From contig OX031056.1 of NCBI GenBank assembly GCA_943736015.1, forward strand, positions 66,119,277 to 66,183,276: a stretch of 64,000 nt of DNA. Reading direction: 5' to 3'. The notes beneath the pieces were generated by a model. That model did no database searches. It was not told where the DNA came from and saw only the letters and a program-made list of their open reading frames with translations. A program made the translations under genes and the position numbers. The DNA comes from Tridacna crocea (Eukaryota; Mollusca; Bivalvia; Cardiida; Cardiidae). Shown in pieces: positions 1-10,346 of the stretch. How positions within the stretch are numbered: the first letter of the stretch is position 1; each line of letters starts with the position of its first letter.

Positions 1-128
1 GTTCTGAAATAATCACGACAGTTATCTTGTGTCGCGTGGCAGAAAATTGCGACTATACCGGCTATAGCTCCGCAAAACTTATGCAAATTTTGTACGGAAC
101 TACTTTAGTAAAACGGGGCCAAGGCCAT

Positions 129-300
129 TTTTTCGCCTCTCATCTCTGACGCATGTAAGAAACATAGTCAGTGGTTTGACTAGAAAGTTGTGTCAATACT
201 GGTGCGAGATAGCCATAAAACACACATGTAGGTGCACTGACAGCCGTGATATGATCTAAACTGTTAACTCGGCGTTTAACTCAGAAACAAAAACGTCATG
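129..300 (+). mobile_element. SINE L, 3' part
   Basis: This is the body and 3' end of a SINE-like repeat. It starts near GCCTCTCATCTCTGACGC and ends in a GGCGTTTAACTC tail. The same order of blocks (gaggtgagaggcgaaaa, the 'acacatgt' block, the 'ccgccatgatatga' block, then 'gttaaa') is seen at 25922-26130, 39085-39245 and 63835-64000. No head is visible here. Confidence 0.6.
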
Positions 301-344
301 GTTTCAAGCGCTTTTCGCTACTCTCACTTTGTAAACAGGGGCCG

Positions 345-634
345 AGCCCCCGTGGCTCAGTCGGTAGCGCACAGGACTTGAGAACAGGAGGTCTTGAGTT
401 CGACACATGGTTCGGCCAATTTCTTTCAGAGGATTGATGATAGTCATTACGACAAGAATCATTCCTCTCCCACCGCTGACCATTGTTTCGATGATGATTA
501 TGTGTGAAAGCAGCCAGTGGCTTGATAAGTAAATTGTGCGGAGTACTGGTAAAATTAACTCAAGTACAGCATGGATAGGTGCACTGGCCGCAGCGATATA
601 ACTAAATAATGTTGAAATCGGCGTTAAACACCAG
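345..634 (+). mobile_element. SINE F, tRNA-derived, near full length
   Basis: The head resembles a tRNA gene: an A-box-like TGGCTCAGTCGG near 352 and a degenerate B box (GAGTTCGACAC) near 395. The body contains 'gaggattgatgatagtcat', 'cattcctctcccaccgctga' and 'gcagccagtggctt', and the 3' end reads 'ataatgttgaaa..cgttaaacacca'. Nine copies occur in this window on both strands. Such elements are non-autonomous and use a LINE reverse transcriptase in trans. It may belong to the V-SINE/RUDI type described in molluscs, but that cannot be checked here. Confidence 0.8.
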
Positions 635-813
635 AAATATAATCTCATACCCCCAAAAAACTATACATTCTAATACTCTTTGCAAAGAGAGAAGACTGAG
701 TCGAGGAAACAAACCAGTGCATTCTGATTTTTTTTTAACTCTTCTGCATTATGAAACTTACTATTCAAGCCCTTTGTGAAGAAAGGTTTTTAAGGGGTTG
801 GGGGAAGACTTTC

Positions 814-912
814 TCCGTATCGGACAGTGTAGATCCAAGATCAGACTGCACGTTCTGATCTTGATCTACACTGTCCGCAAACTTTCAGTGATATCGGGTT
901 TAGCAGCCTACG
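814..912 (-). mobile_element. MITE B, core only
   Basis: The palindromic core of family B (ggacagtgtagatc ... gatctacactgtcc) with one hairpin arm shortened at the tip (the loop-side gcagt block is missing), followed by a diverged flank 'tttagcagcc'. Terminal TTAA ends are not clear. Confidence 0.7.
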
Positions 913-1089
913 ATTTCAATGGTTCAATGGTTCCAAAAGCGAAGGTTTGGCTCCACGGATGACTTTAATTATGTTTGATTGAGATTAATAACGTGACGGA
1001 AGTCGGATCGCGTTTCTTTGCGCTACTTATCAACTCGAGATGTTTTAACCGTTAACAGATTAGTTCCTGCAAGACGTCCCTTTCTTTTC

Positions 1090-1250
1090 GATGTAGCTAA
1101 ATGTGCTGGCTTTTGACCTTTTTTTTTTGTGCTGATAACAAATGAATAAATAGAAGATTGGTCGAAAATATACATATGTTTATTTTAAGGGTCCCTGGGG
1201 TAAAAAGGGTAGACAGGTTTATTCTAAGGGCCTCTACCCATTTTTTGACA
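1090..1250. repeat. repeat Z, unclassified
   Basis: The blocks 'ctgataa.aaatgaat' and 'caggtttatt.taaggcc' recur in the same order at about 49105-49215. The two copies are diverged and neither shows clear ends. Confidence 0.4.
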
Positions 1251-1322
1251 CATTTTCGCTGTGTATCTTTTTGAAGGTATTTCTTATTAAGTCTTGCACC
1301 ATATTTCTTTTCAAAAAATTGC

Positions 1323-1553
1323 TTAACCCTTTCACAAACGAAAAAGAAAAATAGATTGGTCAAAATTCAAAGCACTAGCAGACGACAAGATAAATGAAAC
1401 TTAAAGATTGAAATTCATTTCCAGCAGTGTATAAAACATTGTGGGAAAAGGAGAAAATGCTGGTTACCAGCATTTTCTCCTTTTACCACAATGTTTTTAA
1501 AAGGCCTCTTTCTCAGGGTCGTGAAACCCAGAGATTGTTTGATGAAGGATTAA
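1323..1553 (+). mobile_element. MITE A, full length
   Basis: The element is bounded by TTAA and its ends begin TTAACCCTTTC and finish GATGAAGGATTAA. From left to right it has the block 'attggtcaaaattcaaagca', 'gcagacgacaa', then a long hairpin with arms 'cattgtgggaaaaggag' and 'aaaatgctggt', then 'aaggcctctttctcagggtc'. It encodes no protein and must be moved in trans. The TTAA target and the CCCTTT ends suggest piggyBac- or Kolobok-type transposition (inference). Confidence 0.85.
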
Positions 1554-1589
1554 ACAACATTTTCAGCGGTCTAGATATGTTAAGACAAC

Positions 1590-1816
1590 ACTGTCCTGCC
1601 TTTTAAGGACCCTGGAGAAGAAGAATTTTGAAACCTGTGTGGTAAAAGGAGAAAATATGAGCTAGCATTTTCTCCTTTTCAACTCAAGTGTTTTCTACCC
1701 TATCAAGGACACAGCTCGTCATTTGAGCTTCCCCACCCCCATCCCCGTTAATTTTTCGTCTGCAACTACTTTCAATCCGGACAAGTCTAAACTTTTGCCA
1801 TTTGCTCCAGGGTTAA
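1590..1816 (-). mobile_element. MITE A, diverged
   Basis: Family A in reverse orientation: 'ggaccctggagaagaa', a damaged hairpin (gagaaaatatgagctagcat), 'tttctaccctatcaagga', 'tcgtctgcaa', and the end 'ccagggttaa'. The left end is degraded. Confidence 0.75.
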
Positions 1817-2100
1817 GTCCATATTGTCATATCTGACCAGGATTTTCAGCTTTCTGCCTAAATTTCGTTATAATTCAGAGTCAAAGTGTGCTTATAATTT
1901 GATTTCGCCTCTCATGCAGAGCGGATCAAGATCGGAAGGCACAGGACAGGCATGCAAGTTTTAGGTCCACGATTCCTAAATATTGTGAAAAGCTTTGGTA
2001 AAAAATTTACCCTTATCCCTCTATAAATAAATGAAATGAAACTTTCAACTCTAGACTTCTTCCTCTGGGTCGTAAATACCACGGATTGTTTTGTGAAGGG

Positions 2101-2277
2101 TTAAGCCGATAGAGAAAAAAAAACAAAATTTTATAATTTCAAATAAACTTTTGGGGGAAAATATGCCGTATCGGACAATGCAGATTCAAAATCAGAGTTC
2201 ACGCTCCGTGCAGTCTGATCTTGATCTACACTGTCCGTAAAAGGTCCATAAGTCACCCTTAGCACCTTTAGAGTTAA
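2101..2277 (-). mobile_element. MITE B, full length
   Basis: The copy lies between TTAA at 2101 and TTAA at 2274. The core hairpin near 2182-2238 has one damaged arm (gcagattcaaaatcagag) and one good arm (cagtctgatcttgatcta). Compared with the best B copies, its left third is shortened. Confidence 0.75.
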
Positions 2278-2526
2278 AGTGGGAACATATCGGGGTTTTT
2301 TTAATCGATTGAAAATCGAAGTAAATGTCCTCTAAAATAAGTCACTCTTTCTTGTTGATTTAAAAAGACGAAAATTATGATGTATAGTTAATTATAGTAA
2401 TTATGTTAAAGTAACTTAAAACTTTTCATGAAATTGATGTATCGGTTTACGTTAATAGCTTGATGAAGTTATTACGGTATAAAAACGTTTTTATTTTCCT
2501 TCTTGTAGAATGCGTCGTATTTAGAC

Positions 2527-2727
2527 CAAATCCTGTATAAACCAACCATTCTTATGAGTATTCTTAGCCTTATTCTTCAGAATTTTGTCAATGTGAAAGT
2601 GACAGAAATTCTAATTGGCTAAACCAAACCAAATGGTTGAGACAATCAGAAGATCTGTTACTTTCACAGTTGGGAAATCTTGAAGAATAAGACTAAGAAC
2701 GTTCTTAAGAATGGTTGGTGGGTCAAA
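2527..2727. mobile_element. foldback MITE D
   Basis: Long inverted-repeat element. The left arm has 'accaaccattctta' and 'attcttcagaattttgtca', the centre 'ttggctaaacca..tggttgagacaatcag', and the right arm 'gaagaataagactaagaac' and 'aagaatggttggtg'. The two arms pair over most of the 200 bp. Six other copies occur in the window. Confidence 0.8.
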
Positions 2728-2761
2728 AGCATTTTCTTTTATCCTTTTACCACACAATTTA

Positions 2762-2995
2762 GAGGTCCTGCGTGGCTAAGTGGTAAAGTGTGGGGTTCGT
2801 GTTCTGGAAGCCATGGGCTCGAGCCTCAATGTATCCACAAGATTTTTTTCGTCGGAGTTTCCTTAGGCAAGACACTTCAAAAGCCTCGCTTAGTACTAGT
2901 GAAACACAGAAAATGCACGATTATGTGAGCTGTCGCTGTGATATGACTGAAATAATGTTGAAAGCGGCGTAAAACAACATTAAATAAATCAATTC
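2762..2995 (+). mobile_element. SINE M, tRNA-derived, full length
   Basis: The tRNA-like head 'tcctgcgtggctaagtggta' begins at about 2766, with a B-box-like 'gctcgagcctc' near 2819. The body contains 'aggcaagacactt' and the 3' end 'aatgttgaaagcggcgtaaa' with an A/T-rich 'aaataaatcaattcaa' tail. Related copies are at 26153-26780, 33990-34230 and 39742-39975. Confidence 0.7.
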
Positions 2996-3204
2996 AACAC
3001 ATTCTCAAGTTTTACAGACACTGGGAAAAGACTGTTTGAAAATGTTATGAGAACAGAAGAAATGTCGGTAATTGGCACTAAAATTTTGTCTTGTAATTAT
3101 ATTATACCTCCCGTATTCAATTTTTTTGTCTTAAATCCATTAAATGTTTGAATCATCCATTACTTGCAATCCTTTTTTACAAGTCTAAAATAAAGTTTTA
3201 ACTC

Positions 3205-3437
3205 TTAACTCTTTACCACAAAATCCGGACTTTTAACGACCCTGACAAGGAAAGCCTTTGGAAACTTTGTGGGAAAAGGAGAAAATGCTGGTAACCAGCA
3301 TTTTCTCCTTTTCCCACAATGTTTTCTACCTTTTCTAATTCAAAATTCAATTTTTAATTCACATTGATTTTATTTTCTCGTCTGCAAATGCTTTCAATTT
3401 AGACTAGTCCAGAATTTTGTCGTTTGGTAAAGAGATA
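3205..3437 (-). mobile_element. MITE A, full length
   Basis: Starts TTAACTCTTTACCACA, has an almost perfect central hairpin (tgtgggaaaaggagaaaatg and its complement), and ends 'gtcgtttggtaaagagataa', the last TTAA mutated to ATAA. Confidence 0.9.
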
Positions 3438-3665
3438 AAGTGCCTTTCGTGTTTACAACTGTTGCTGGCTAATGTAGATCTAAATCAAGCTTCACAAAAC
3501 TTTTAGCATTATCTGTCAGCTTTCAGCATTTGGACTTGCGCACAGTCAAGATGAAAATTAGTCAGCACAGAAAAAATAAAGTCTGATCTGATAAAGGCTT
3601 CTATTTCATTTGTTATCTCTTCCCAACAGAGTAACTAGTGCTGACGACGATGCAGAAGGAGGCTA

Positions 3666-3852
3666 TTAAAACATTGTGGGAAAAGGAGAAAATACTTGTA
3701 ACCAGCCATTTCCCCCTCTTTTAACAATATTTTCTACCCTTTTATAGACAGAAATCAACCTTTGCCCGCCCCGCCCCCCTTTTTTTTTTAAAGTCTGCAA
3801 ATGGTTCAATTTGGTCGAGAAGAGAATTTTGTCGTATGCTAAAGGGCAATAC
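3666..3852 (-). mobile_element. MITE A, diverged and 5' truncated
   Basis: The hairpin is degenerate on the right (cagccatttccccctctt). It is followed by 'tttctacccttttatagaca', 'gtctgcaaatggttcaattt' and 'ttgtcgtatgctaaaggg'. The left outer end is missing. Confidence 0.7.
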
Positions 3853-3905
3853 ACAGTTTACGTAAGAATCAATATTAGGATACGATACTACAATATTAAT
3901 CTTTA

Positions 3906-4315
3906 TTTCATGCTTTCCGGCAAGTTATCGAGAAATACCAATGAAATATCTTTTCGATATTTCATGTTTACGAACAGTGAAATTACCGATTTTCATATTC
4001 CAACTCTTCAAAGAGGAAACAGTTGTTCCCGCATACTAGTTACCTAGGTAAAATACCTCACAACCATATGGAAATATGACGTAGTTTACCAAGTACATTT
4101 CTCGCGCTTGACGTAATATTATAATGCGTTGCTATGCAGAGGAGGTGCGCAACGGGGAATGACCGAAAAGAGCTGTACTGGATTTTGATTTCTCCCCCCC
4201 CCCCCCCCCCCCCCCACACACACACAGACGAAATGGTTAAAAACTTAGATATTACCAATGATGTTAAGTCGATGAAATAAATATTGATCTTTCATCACAA
4301 AAGACAAATATACTC
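3906..4315 (+). mobile_element. foldback element T, shortened
   Basis: Starts 'ttcatgctttccggcaag' and 'ttatcgagaaata', then 'cacaaccatatgga..atgacgtag', 'tttctcgcgcttgacgtaat' and 'ttaccaatgatgtt..gatgaaataaat'. The same order appears at 17885-18430 and, reversed, at 61500-61950. A run of C bases followed by CA repeats (4193-4228) sits inside it. The paired 'cactcgtgaaaatatta' stem of the other copies is missing. Confidence 0.7.
4193..4228. repeat. poly-C tract and short CA repeat
   Basis: An uninterrupted run of more than 20 C followed by a few CA units, inside element T. On the other strand it is a G run able to form a quadruplex. Confidence 0.9.
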
Positions 4316-4599
4316 TGTTTTTTTTTTCCTTATATCACAACTAGTCCAAAAAAAAAAGAGAACTTTAAATAAAATTGTACCATCTTTAATCAAACGAACT
4401 AAAAATATAAAAGACATTAGGTTCTTCGATGAAAAATAAGAGATCATTTGCCACAAAGACATTCAATACAAAAAATGTCAATATGACTGATAAACCACGG
4501 ACTCTTATTTGAATATACGTATAATGCTCACTTGTTCGTTAATTGATACGTTCATATTTCACTTATGAGAATGTTACTCTTTCGGCGCCAAATATATGG
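4316..4599. other. no recognised feature
   Basis: AT-rich sequence with short A and T runs. I see no open frame of note and no match to the repeat families. Confidence 0.5.
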
Positions 4600-4840
4600 G
4601 CCATGCTCTGACAAAAGGGGGCTTACTGCATCTCCGTGATTAGTGATACCATGTAAGTCATTACATGAGCACGGATCCGTAAAACCCATTAAGTCTAACA
4701 ATCAACAGAATCATGAGGTAGACTGGTACTCTGACGTACAGAAAACTTAGCGATAGCGAACAGTTTCGGCCAAGGTCAGCCTGCGCGGACTGCGCAGGCT
4801 GACCGGGGCCGATACTTTTCGCAGATACATGGCTCATATA
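4600..4840 (-). mobile_element. MITE E
   Basis: Starts 'gccatgctctgacaaaaggg' with 'gcttactgcatctccgtga', then 'aatcatgaggtagactggt' and the hairpin 'caaggtcagcctgcgcgg / actgcgcaggctgaccgg'. The right terminal block (gcattaagccccctt) is missing after 'gcagatacatggctc'. Confidence 0.8.
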
Positions 4841-5278
4841 CAATATTGACTCGATCCATTTATAGACAGATGAAATCAATACACTGAATCTCATGACTTA
4901 AGGTAGTGGACCCGTAATAGAAAACAGATGTTTCCACTTTAATACCATTCTAAAAAAAAGCGCTATGATTAAAATTGAGTATTATTGTACTACTACAACA
5001 GAGCCACTTTTTTCCCTTTTGTCCTTCTTAGAATTATATTAAATTTATGATTCTAAAACCACTATATTCCCAATACAAAGGGAGATAAAACTTACCTCCC
5101 TTTTCTGGAAACTAACAACAGTATCAACAAATAATTTAAAAATAGACATCAAAGGAATTTCTGTTCGGTTAAAATTGTGCAGTAGTATTATATCTGTATA
5201 AATCTGTATTTATCAAGTATCAAGAAAGTTCATGCGATGATGCACTACAAGTATTACAGGTCTACTACCTTAACAAGA
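4841..5278. other. no recognised feature
   Basis: AT-rich. It contains a small inverted stretch around 5072-5103 (gggagataaaacttacctccc) and nothing else I can place. Confidence 0.5.
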
Positions 5279-5524
5279 AGACGGTGTAGGTCTAAAATTA
5301 GACTGCTCGTTCTGCGCAGTCCGCTTATTGACTTGTAGAGTCACTGGCCACTGGTTTTGGAGGACGCTAGTTCGAATTCCATCAATGTCATACTTTTTTT
5401 TGCAGTATATTACCCCTAACTAAGAATGAATAATCACCTAAAAATGATTTCTTTTTTCCTGTAAAGCATCGACTTTCTAGCAGAATTTTTGTCAAAATCT
5501 AGTTTGATGTAGCTTTGATGAAAG

Positions 5525-6081
5525 ATCATATTTGCTAGCCAAGGGTGATGATCCATTACGCTACTGTACCCTTGGCGGATCAAGCTTGATTTCGACATTC
5601 CCGTGACGCGCATTTTCATTGCTTGCAGCTAGCTCTAACTGTACCGTTTCAAATCGCTCGTAGCATCTCATCTTTGATAAAAATAGAACAAGGTCGCGAC
5701 ATTTCTAATAAAAATAGAAGGTAAACGTGGATACCTCCGTTGATGTGTGCAGGATCTCAGTAATGATTTATTACCGAAAGAAACATAGACGAACAATATT
5801 TACAGAAAGTTTCAGTGTAACCAATCAATTATCGGAGATTTTAGGCTATATTCCAGCACCTGACGATGGAATGTCGAAGTACGCTTGTTGTTGTTGCTTC
5901 ATGTTGAATTATTGTATTCGTCAGCGGTTCGTAAAACGACATTTCATTGGCTATCAGAAATATGATGTACAGGGGGATAATAACTAGCATCCAATAGGAA
6001 GCGTATCGCGGGAATCTCGAAATCGGGCTCGATCCGCCAAGGTAAAATCCACGTAGTAATCGTAACCTAGGCTCACGAAGA
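5525..6081 (-). mobile_element. Mutator-like element H, long variant
   Basis: Terminal inverted repeat copy of H: left 'gctagccaagggtgatgatc', right 'atcgtaacctaggctcacga'. It shares with the other copies 'gaaggtaaacgtgga', 'attgtattcgtcagcggt', 'aaatatgatgtacaggggg' and 'gaatctcgaaatcgggctc'. Between about 5750 and 5898 it has roughly 150 bp absent from the other five copies. No long reading frame is present, so it is non-autonomous. See the findings for the target-duplication evidence from other copies. Confidence 0.75.
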
Positions 6082-6170
6082 TAATGAAAGATATACTAGT
6101 ATAGTGATGTCGATCAAGAAGTAACACAAACGTCGATCTGAATTTCAAAAGATTGACTGTTTATTTCATG

Positions 6171-6472
6171 TTTACAGCCGTTTTCAACATTATTTCAGTA
6201 ACATCGCGGCTGCCAGTGCACCTATCCATGCTATCCTGGAATCTCGTTTACAAGTACTCCGCACAATTTTCTTTCCAAGCCACTGGCTGCTCTCCCACAT
6301 TATCGTCGTCGAAACAATGATCAGCGGTGGGAGAGGAATGAATCGTGTCGCAGTGAATATTACCAGTCCTAAAAAAGAAATTGGCTGAGCAAGGAATCGT
6401 AGCCATGGATTGAACCCTGGACCCCGTATCCTTAAGTCCTGCACGCTACCGACTGAGTTACCGGGGCTCGGC
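6171..6472 (-). mobile_element. SINE F, full length
   Basis: Reverse-strand F copy: 3' end 'gccgttttcaacattattt' at the left, body 'aagccactggctgctctccc' and tRNA-like head 'ctaccgactgagttaccggg' near 6446-6465 (A-box region). Confidence 0.85.
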
Positions 6473-6861
6473 TGAATTTAAGAAGGAACAAAAGGATCTT
6501 CGGCAACAAGCAACCGAATCGATTGCTCATTAAGAGTGTTTATTAGCACTTTTGGATGCCTTAAATTCATTATTCAGTTATTTCCTGGATTATATTATCA
6601 ATAAAGCCACGCGTTCGTTCATCACGTGACCGAGATCTGCTGATAGTGTCGGCTGATGGCATCGAAGATACGTCTCCACAAAGTCCCTTCAAACAGACGG
6701 TACCTGTGGATTGATCGGGACTTTACTGGATAGAACTTTAAGACATCATTCCGCAAATAAAATATCAGCCTGTTAGCCTATAACAAGAACATCGCTTGCA
6801 GATGCCAAAGCTTGGCTGCAAATGCTAGTATATTAGAGAAACTTCCAATGTCGAAAAAGCG
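6473..6861. other. no recognised feature
   Basis: Single-copy-looking sequence. No convincing coding region or repeat seen. Confidence 0.5.
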
Positions 6862-7136
6862 GGCACACTGCATCCTCGGATACCTCGGAGTCTCCCTATT
6901 TGCTACGCTACATCGACCCTGGGACAGCTGACTAATAAAACTTCGAATCAGCTGCCGAAAATCGATATGAAACGTCATAGCGTACAGTCCACTCGCCCAT
7001 CACAAAATGATGATGGAACCAATGAAAAGCCAGCATTCGGCCAGCGGTAAAGCGAGGGAAATTCAATTAATTGTCCCAGGGGTCGATGTAGCGTAGCAAA
7101 TAGGGAGACCCCAGGGTATCCGAGGATGGGCACACT
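6862..7136. repeat. inverted repeat X
   Basis: About 55-60 bp at 6873-6930 (catcctcggatacc ... tgctacgctacatcgaccc) is repeated in reverse complement at 7073-7130, with about 145 bp between. The arms differ at only a few positions. This may be a small transposon or a local foldback. No target duplication could be recognised. Confidence 0.65.
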
Positions 7137-7254
7137 GTGACTGCGTCAAAAATACTCTGACGTTTGCCTGCCTTTATTGTATGGGTTGCCTTTTGATAGG
7201 GAGCAACTTGTCGAAGTTTGAAGTAATTATTCTCAGTGAAAACAGAAGAATCAT

Positions 7255-7523
7255 GAATTGACCTGCTGCACGCAAATAGGGGCATTCGGACATTTGCGTA
7301 AAGTGTCGTCTCGGATCAGCCTGCGCAGTCTGCGCAGGCTTACCCGACACGGCACTTTTCGTTTTAATGTAATTTTCTGTTTTGCACAAGTCTAATGATG
7401 AACAAAATCTAATGTAGTCGTAACGTACCGTCTCGGGTTAGCCTGCAAGGACGGCACAAGCTGATCCCAGACGACACTTTACACAAATTTCCGAATACCC
7501 CTTTTTGCGTGTTCCAAGCCAAA
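7255..7523. mobile_element. MITE C, two-hairpin form
   Basis: Outer ends 'ctgctgcacgcaaatagggg' and 'cctttttgcgtgttccaag' are inverted repeats. Inside are two tandem hairpins built on 'gtctcggatcagcctgcgca', the first at about 7304-7360 and the second, more diverged, at about 7426-7487, joined by 'attttctgttttgcacaag'. Confidence 0.8.
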
Positions 7524-7840
7524 TGTCAAAGTTTTTGCACGACACAGACAACAATAACGCTGATGCCTCGACATTTTCTTTGAAAAAAGCCGAACTAAGC
7601 ATTATCATGGAATTTAACTCGCAGATTCTCTTGACTTAATATATACACGGGGGCTTACTTTGCCCCTCATCATTAGGTATTTGGTTTTTAAACAGTCAGG
7701 TTTATAAATTGCTTTCGATGTCTAGCCTATTGGTCCAGGGAGAAGTGCGGCCGCCCAAGATCAGTCAAGACGTTTTTGCGGTCTGATCTTTGTCGCCTCT
7801 GCTCGAAATCAAATTGATCAGTTACGCTTTTCTTCACTGA
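7524..7840. other. mostly unassigned, degenerate B-like core
   Basis: Nothing clear except a decayed B-like palindrome near 7750-7800 (ccaagatcagtcaagacg ... cggtctgatctttg). Confidence 0.4.
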
Positions 7841-8015
7841 TTAACCCTTCGAAAGACGACAAAATTATATTCTTGTCCAAATTGAAAGCTTTTACAGTCG
7901 ATATAGATCTATTAGATGTTGTTGAAACACGAGGTTCTTTTCTGAATGAGTAGAAAACATTGTGGGAAAAGGGAAAAAATGCTGGTTCTTACAATGTTTT
8001 TCATACCTTTTCCCG
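7841..8015 (+). mobile_element. MITE A, 3' truncated
   Basis: Starts TTAACCCTTCGAAAGACG with 'ttgtccaaattgaaagc'. The hairpin is collapsed (gctggttcttacaatgtt) and the copy stops at a G run. Confidence 0.75.
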
Positions 8016-8048
8016 GGGGGGGGGGGGGGAGGGCGGGAGAGGGGGTGT
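8014..8048. repeat. poly-G tract
   Basis: A run of about 15 G followed by an AG-rich G stretch, able to form a quadruplex. Confidence 0.85.
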
Positions 8049-8207
8049 CTTTAAACTGGGGATCGTTCGACAACGGTTAAACTCACAAAGGTGGCCCTAA
8101 ACAATGACCAGTTTTATCGATTATTCCTTATCACGCAAAACAAATGAACTGCAACTTTCAAACCGGTCATGGGTAAAACCCAAATATTTCTAATTCCAAG
8201 AAACTAT

Positions 8208-8312
8208 CTGCTTTTCGGATAGTGTAGATCCAAGATCAGATTGCACGTTCTGTGCAGTCTGATCTTGGATCTACACTGTCCGCAATAAGGTCCTTGAATC
8301 GCACGCACTTGG
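8208..8312 (-). mobile_element. MITE B core
   Basis: Near-perfect hairpin 'gtgtagatccaagatcag .. ctgatcttggatctacac', with 'gtccgcaataaggtcctt' and 'cacttggcag' to the right. Confidence 0.8.
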
Positions 8313-8634
8313 CAGTCCAAGTTTTACAATACGTTCAGCCTAATAAAGGATTCTGTATTTCTCAGAAACGAAAACCAAATGAAATATTCAATACTTATTG
8401 ATAATCATTGGAATTTCTCACAAAAATGTCAGGGCTTGCAGCGATGTTAATGTTTCCCGCGGGATGCGACTTCTGCTCAACTTCAATAACAATGAAATTA
8501 CACTTCGGAACTTTTTCACTAACAATTCCAAACATTTTTTTTTTAATTCTAAATTTCAATTCTAGCTTAATTTCAATAACAAGACTTATACTGAGCTTCT
8601 TTCCATATCTGGACGCTCGTTGTGTATCAACAAT

Positions 8635-9175
8635 AGGTCCATCGTGAATTTTGCGGATGAAAAACTGAAGCGATGTACTGACTTTCTGCTATGCTGATTT
8701 AATCTATTTTGCAGCGAAATGCAACTATAATTTTCAGTGAGACACGTGACCAAGGGCAAAAACAGTAACCATTTCATTACCTAAAGCCCTTTTATAACTT
8801 GTAAATCTACAAAAAAAAAAAACCAACAGCTAATAGAAAATTGCAGCTTTGTCAATCATTTTGTATCTATTTTGGGATACATAAACATCTCGATTTAAAG
8901 CCGAATTAAACTTTCTGTTTTTTTTCGTATGTTAACAGTTTAAATTGAAAACACTTGTATTTGTAACGAAGGACTGATGAAAGCAACAGGTATATTCGAA
9001 TTCTAATTTTGTCGACAATTTGTGAGGATATGACGATTTAAACGTACGCACAAAATGTGTGCGGAGGCTTCTATACCATTTTTTTCGCGATCGCCCCTGT
9101 ACGCAGATGCAACCCGTTAAAGACTAAAATCACATTTAAGTACAGTAATCTGTACTATATATAGATACTAGCCGT
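8635..9175 (+). repeat. repeat N, unclassified
   Basis: Contains in order 'ttgcagcgaaatgc', 'catttcattacc', 'gtttaaattgaaaa', 'aacaggtatattcg', 'gcacaaaatgtgtgcgg' and 'taatctgtactat'. The same blocks in the same order occur at 50960-51535 and partly at 50150-50690. I see no end structure or coding capacity. Confidence 0.6.
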
Positions 9176-9315
9176 GTGATTTATGGCTTCGAAAAATAAT
9201 CAGCCAATCAGAAATAAAGATGAAATCTTATCCTGCTAAACATAAGTCAAATAATTATAATCTTCGACCCGATAATAACCTCAATAATGCTATTTGAAAG
9301 TCATTTCGGGGGTAA

Positions 9316-9377
9316 ATTATTTCCTTTTGCGACCAGTGCAGATCCAAGATCAGACTGCACGTTCTGTGCAGTCTCAA
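9316..9377 (+). mobile_element. MITE B fragment
   Basis: 'ccttttgcgaccagtgcaga' and the core 'tcagactgcacgttctg'. The right arm of the hairpin stops after 'gtgcagtct'. Confidence 0.65.
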
Positions 9378-9507
9378 ATCAAAGGATTTATTGATTCAAT
9401 ATTAAGAATTTACTGGTAATTGATGGAATTTTTACACATAAATTCTGTGGCTTGCAGCGATGTAACAGTGTCCTGTGGGATGCGACTTCTGCTCACTAAT
9501 AATGCAA

Positions 9508-9993
9508 TTAACCCTTTTCCTCACAAATCGCTATTTAAACGATCCGTGCGTAGAAAGGTACTTGAAGAATTGTGTGAAAAGGAAAAAACATGCTGGTGAC
9601 CATCATTTTCTCCTAATGATTCCCACTCTTTCAAAGAGTAAGAAATCACCGTTTGAGTGACATAATTGGTCTGCAACACGCGAAAAGCGACATTCGGACA
9701 TCTGCGTAAAGTGTCGTCTCGGATCAGCCTGCGCACTCCGCGCAGGCTGATCCGAAACAACATTTTCCAATCGTGTATGATTTTCTGTTTCACGAAAGTA
9801 TACTGTGGGACAAACTCTAATGTTGACGTAAAGTGCCGTCTCGGATTAGCCTGCGCGGACTGCGCAGGCTGATCCGAGACGACACTTTACGCAAATGTCT
9901 GAATCCACCTATTTTGCATGTTGCATGCCATATTATATCTTCCTCTTAGGCTTTCATTTCGGACGAGTATCAAATTTTGTCCGGTGGTAAAGA
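9508..9993 (-). mobile_element. MITE A interrupted by a C element
   Basis: Left part 9508-9662 starts TTAACCCTTTTCCTCACA and carries the hairpin (gtgtgaaaaggaaaaaacat). Right part about 9936-9993 ends 'attttgtccggtggtaaaga' and 'gcttaa'. In intact copies these parts are contiguous. Here a C element is inserted at the point where 'tttgagtgac' should run into 'gtctgcaaatg'. Confidence 0.75.
9663..9935. mobile_element. MITE C inserted in A
   Basis: Two-hairpin C copy with ends 'ttggtctgcaacacgcgaaa' and 'ttttgcatgttgcatgcca'. The hairpins lie at about 9711-9768 and 9827-9892, the second nearly perfect (actgcgcaggctgatccgag). The flanks suggest insertion at a TA. Confidence 0.85.
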
Positions 9994-10346
9994 GCTTAAC
10001 TTGGGCCACGTTTGACCCAACTTTTTTTCAAATGTTATTCTCTGATTCTAATTTCAAAGAATGGCCATTTGACAGAAAGTCTCAGCCAGTCGGATGACAA
10101 GTCATTGAGTTCAGCATTAAAATTGCTTTTAGAACTGCTGGTGTCTTATAAGAAGATGATAAATATACGAAATCGCAAATAATTATACCTGAGAATAATA
10201 TTTATTTGACAAAAAAGTCAAAGCACCTATAGCAATAAAGACCAGGGACAGATTCACGAAAAACCTGTCCTACTTTTTGCCTGGATGAGTCTGAAATGTT
10301 GTGTCTAGTCGGGATTCGAGGATGTTACATAAGACTATCATATATT
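9994..10346. other. no recognised feature
   Basis: AT-rich, with no repeat or coding signal that I can support. Confidence 0.45.

Noticed and set aside
304-648. 114-codon reverse frame
   Set aside because: It lies entirely within SINE F; similar frames recur in other F copies and reflect repeat sequence.
3250-3320. Rho-independent terminators at the many GC/AT hairpins
   Set aside because: The setting is eukaryotic, the stems are far too long and recur as parts of transposable elements.
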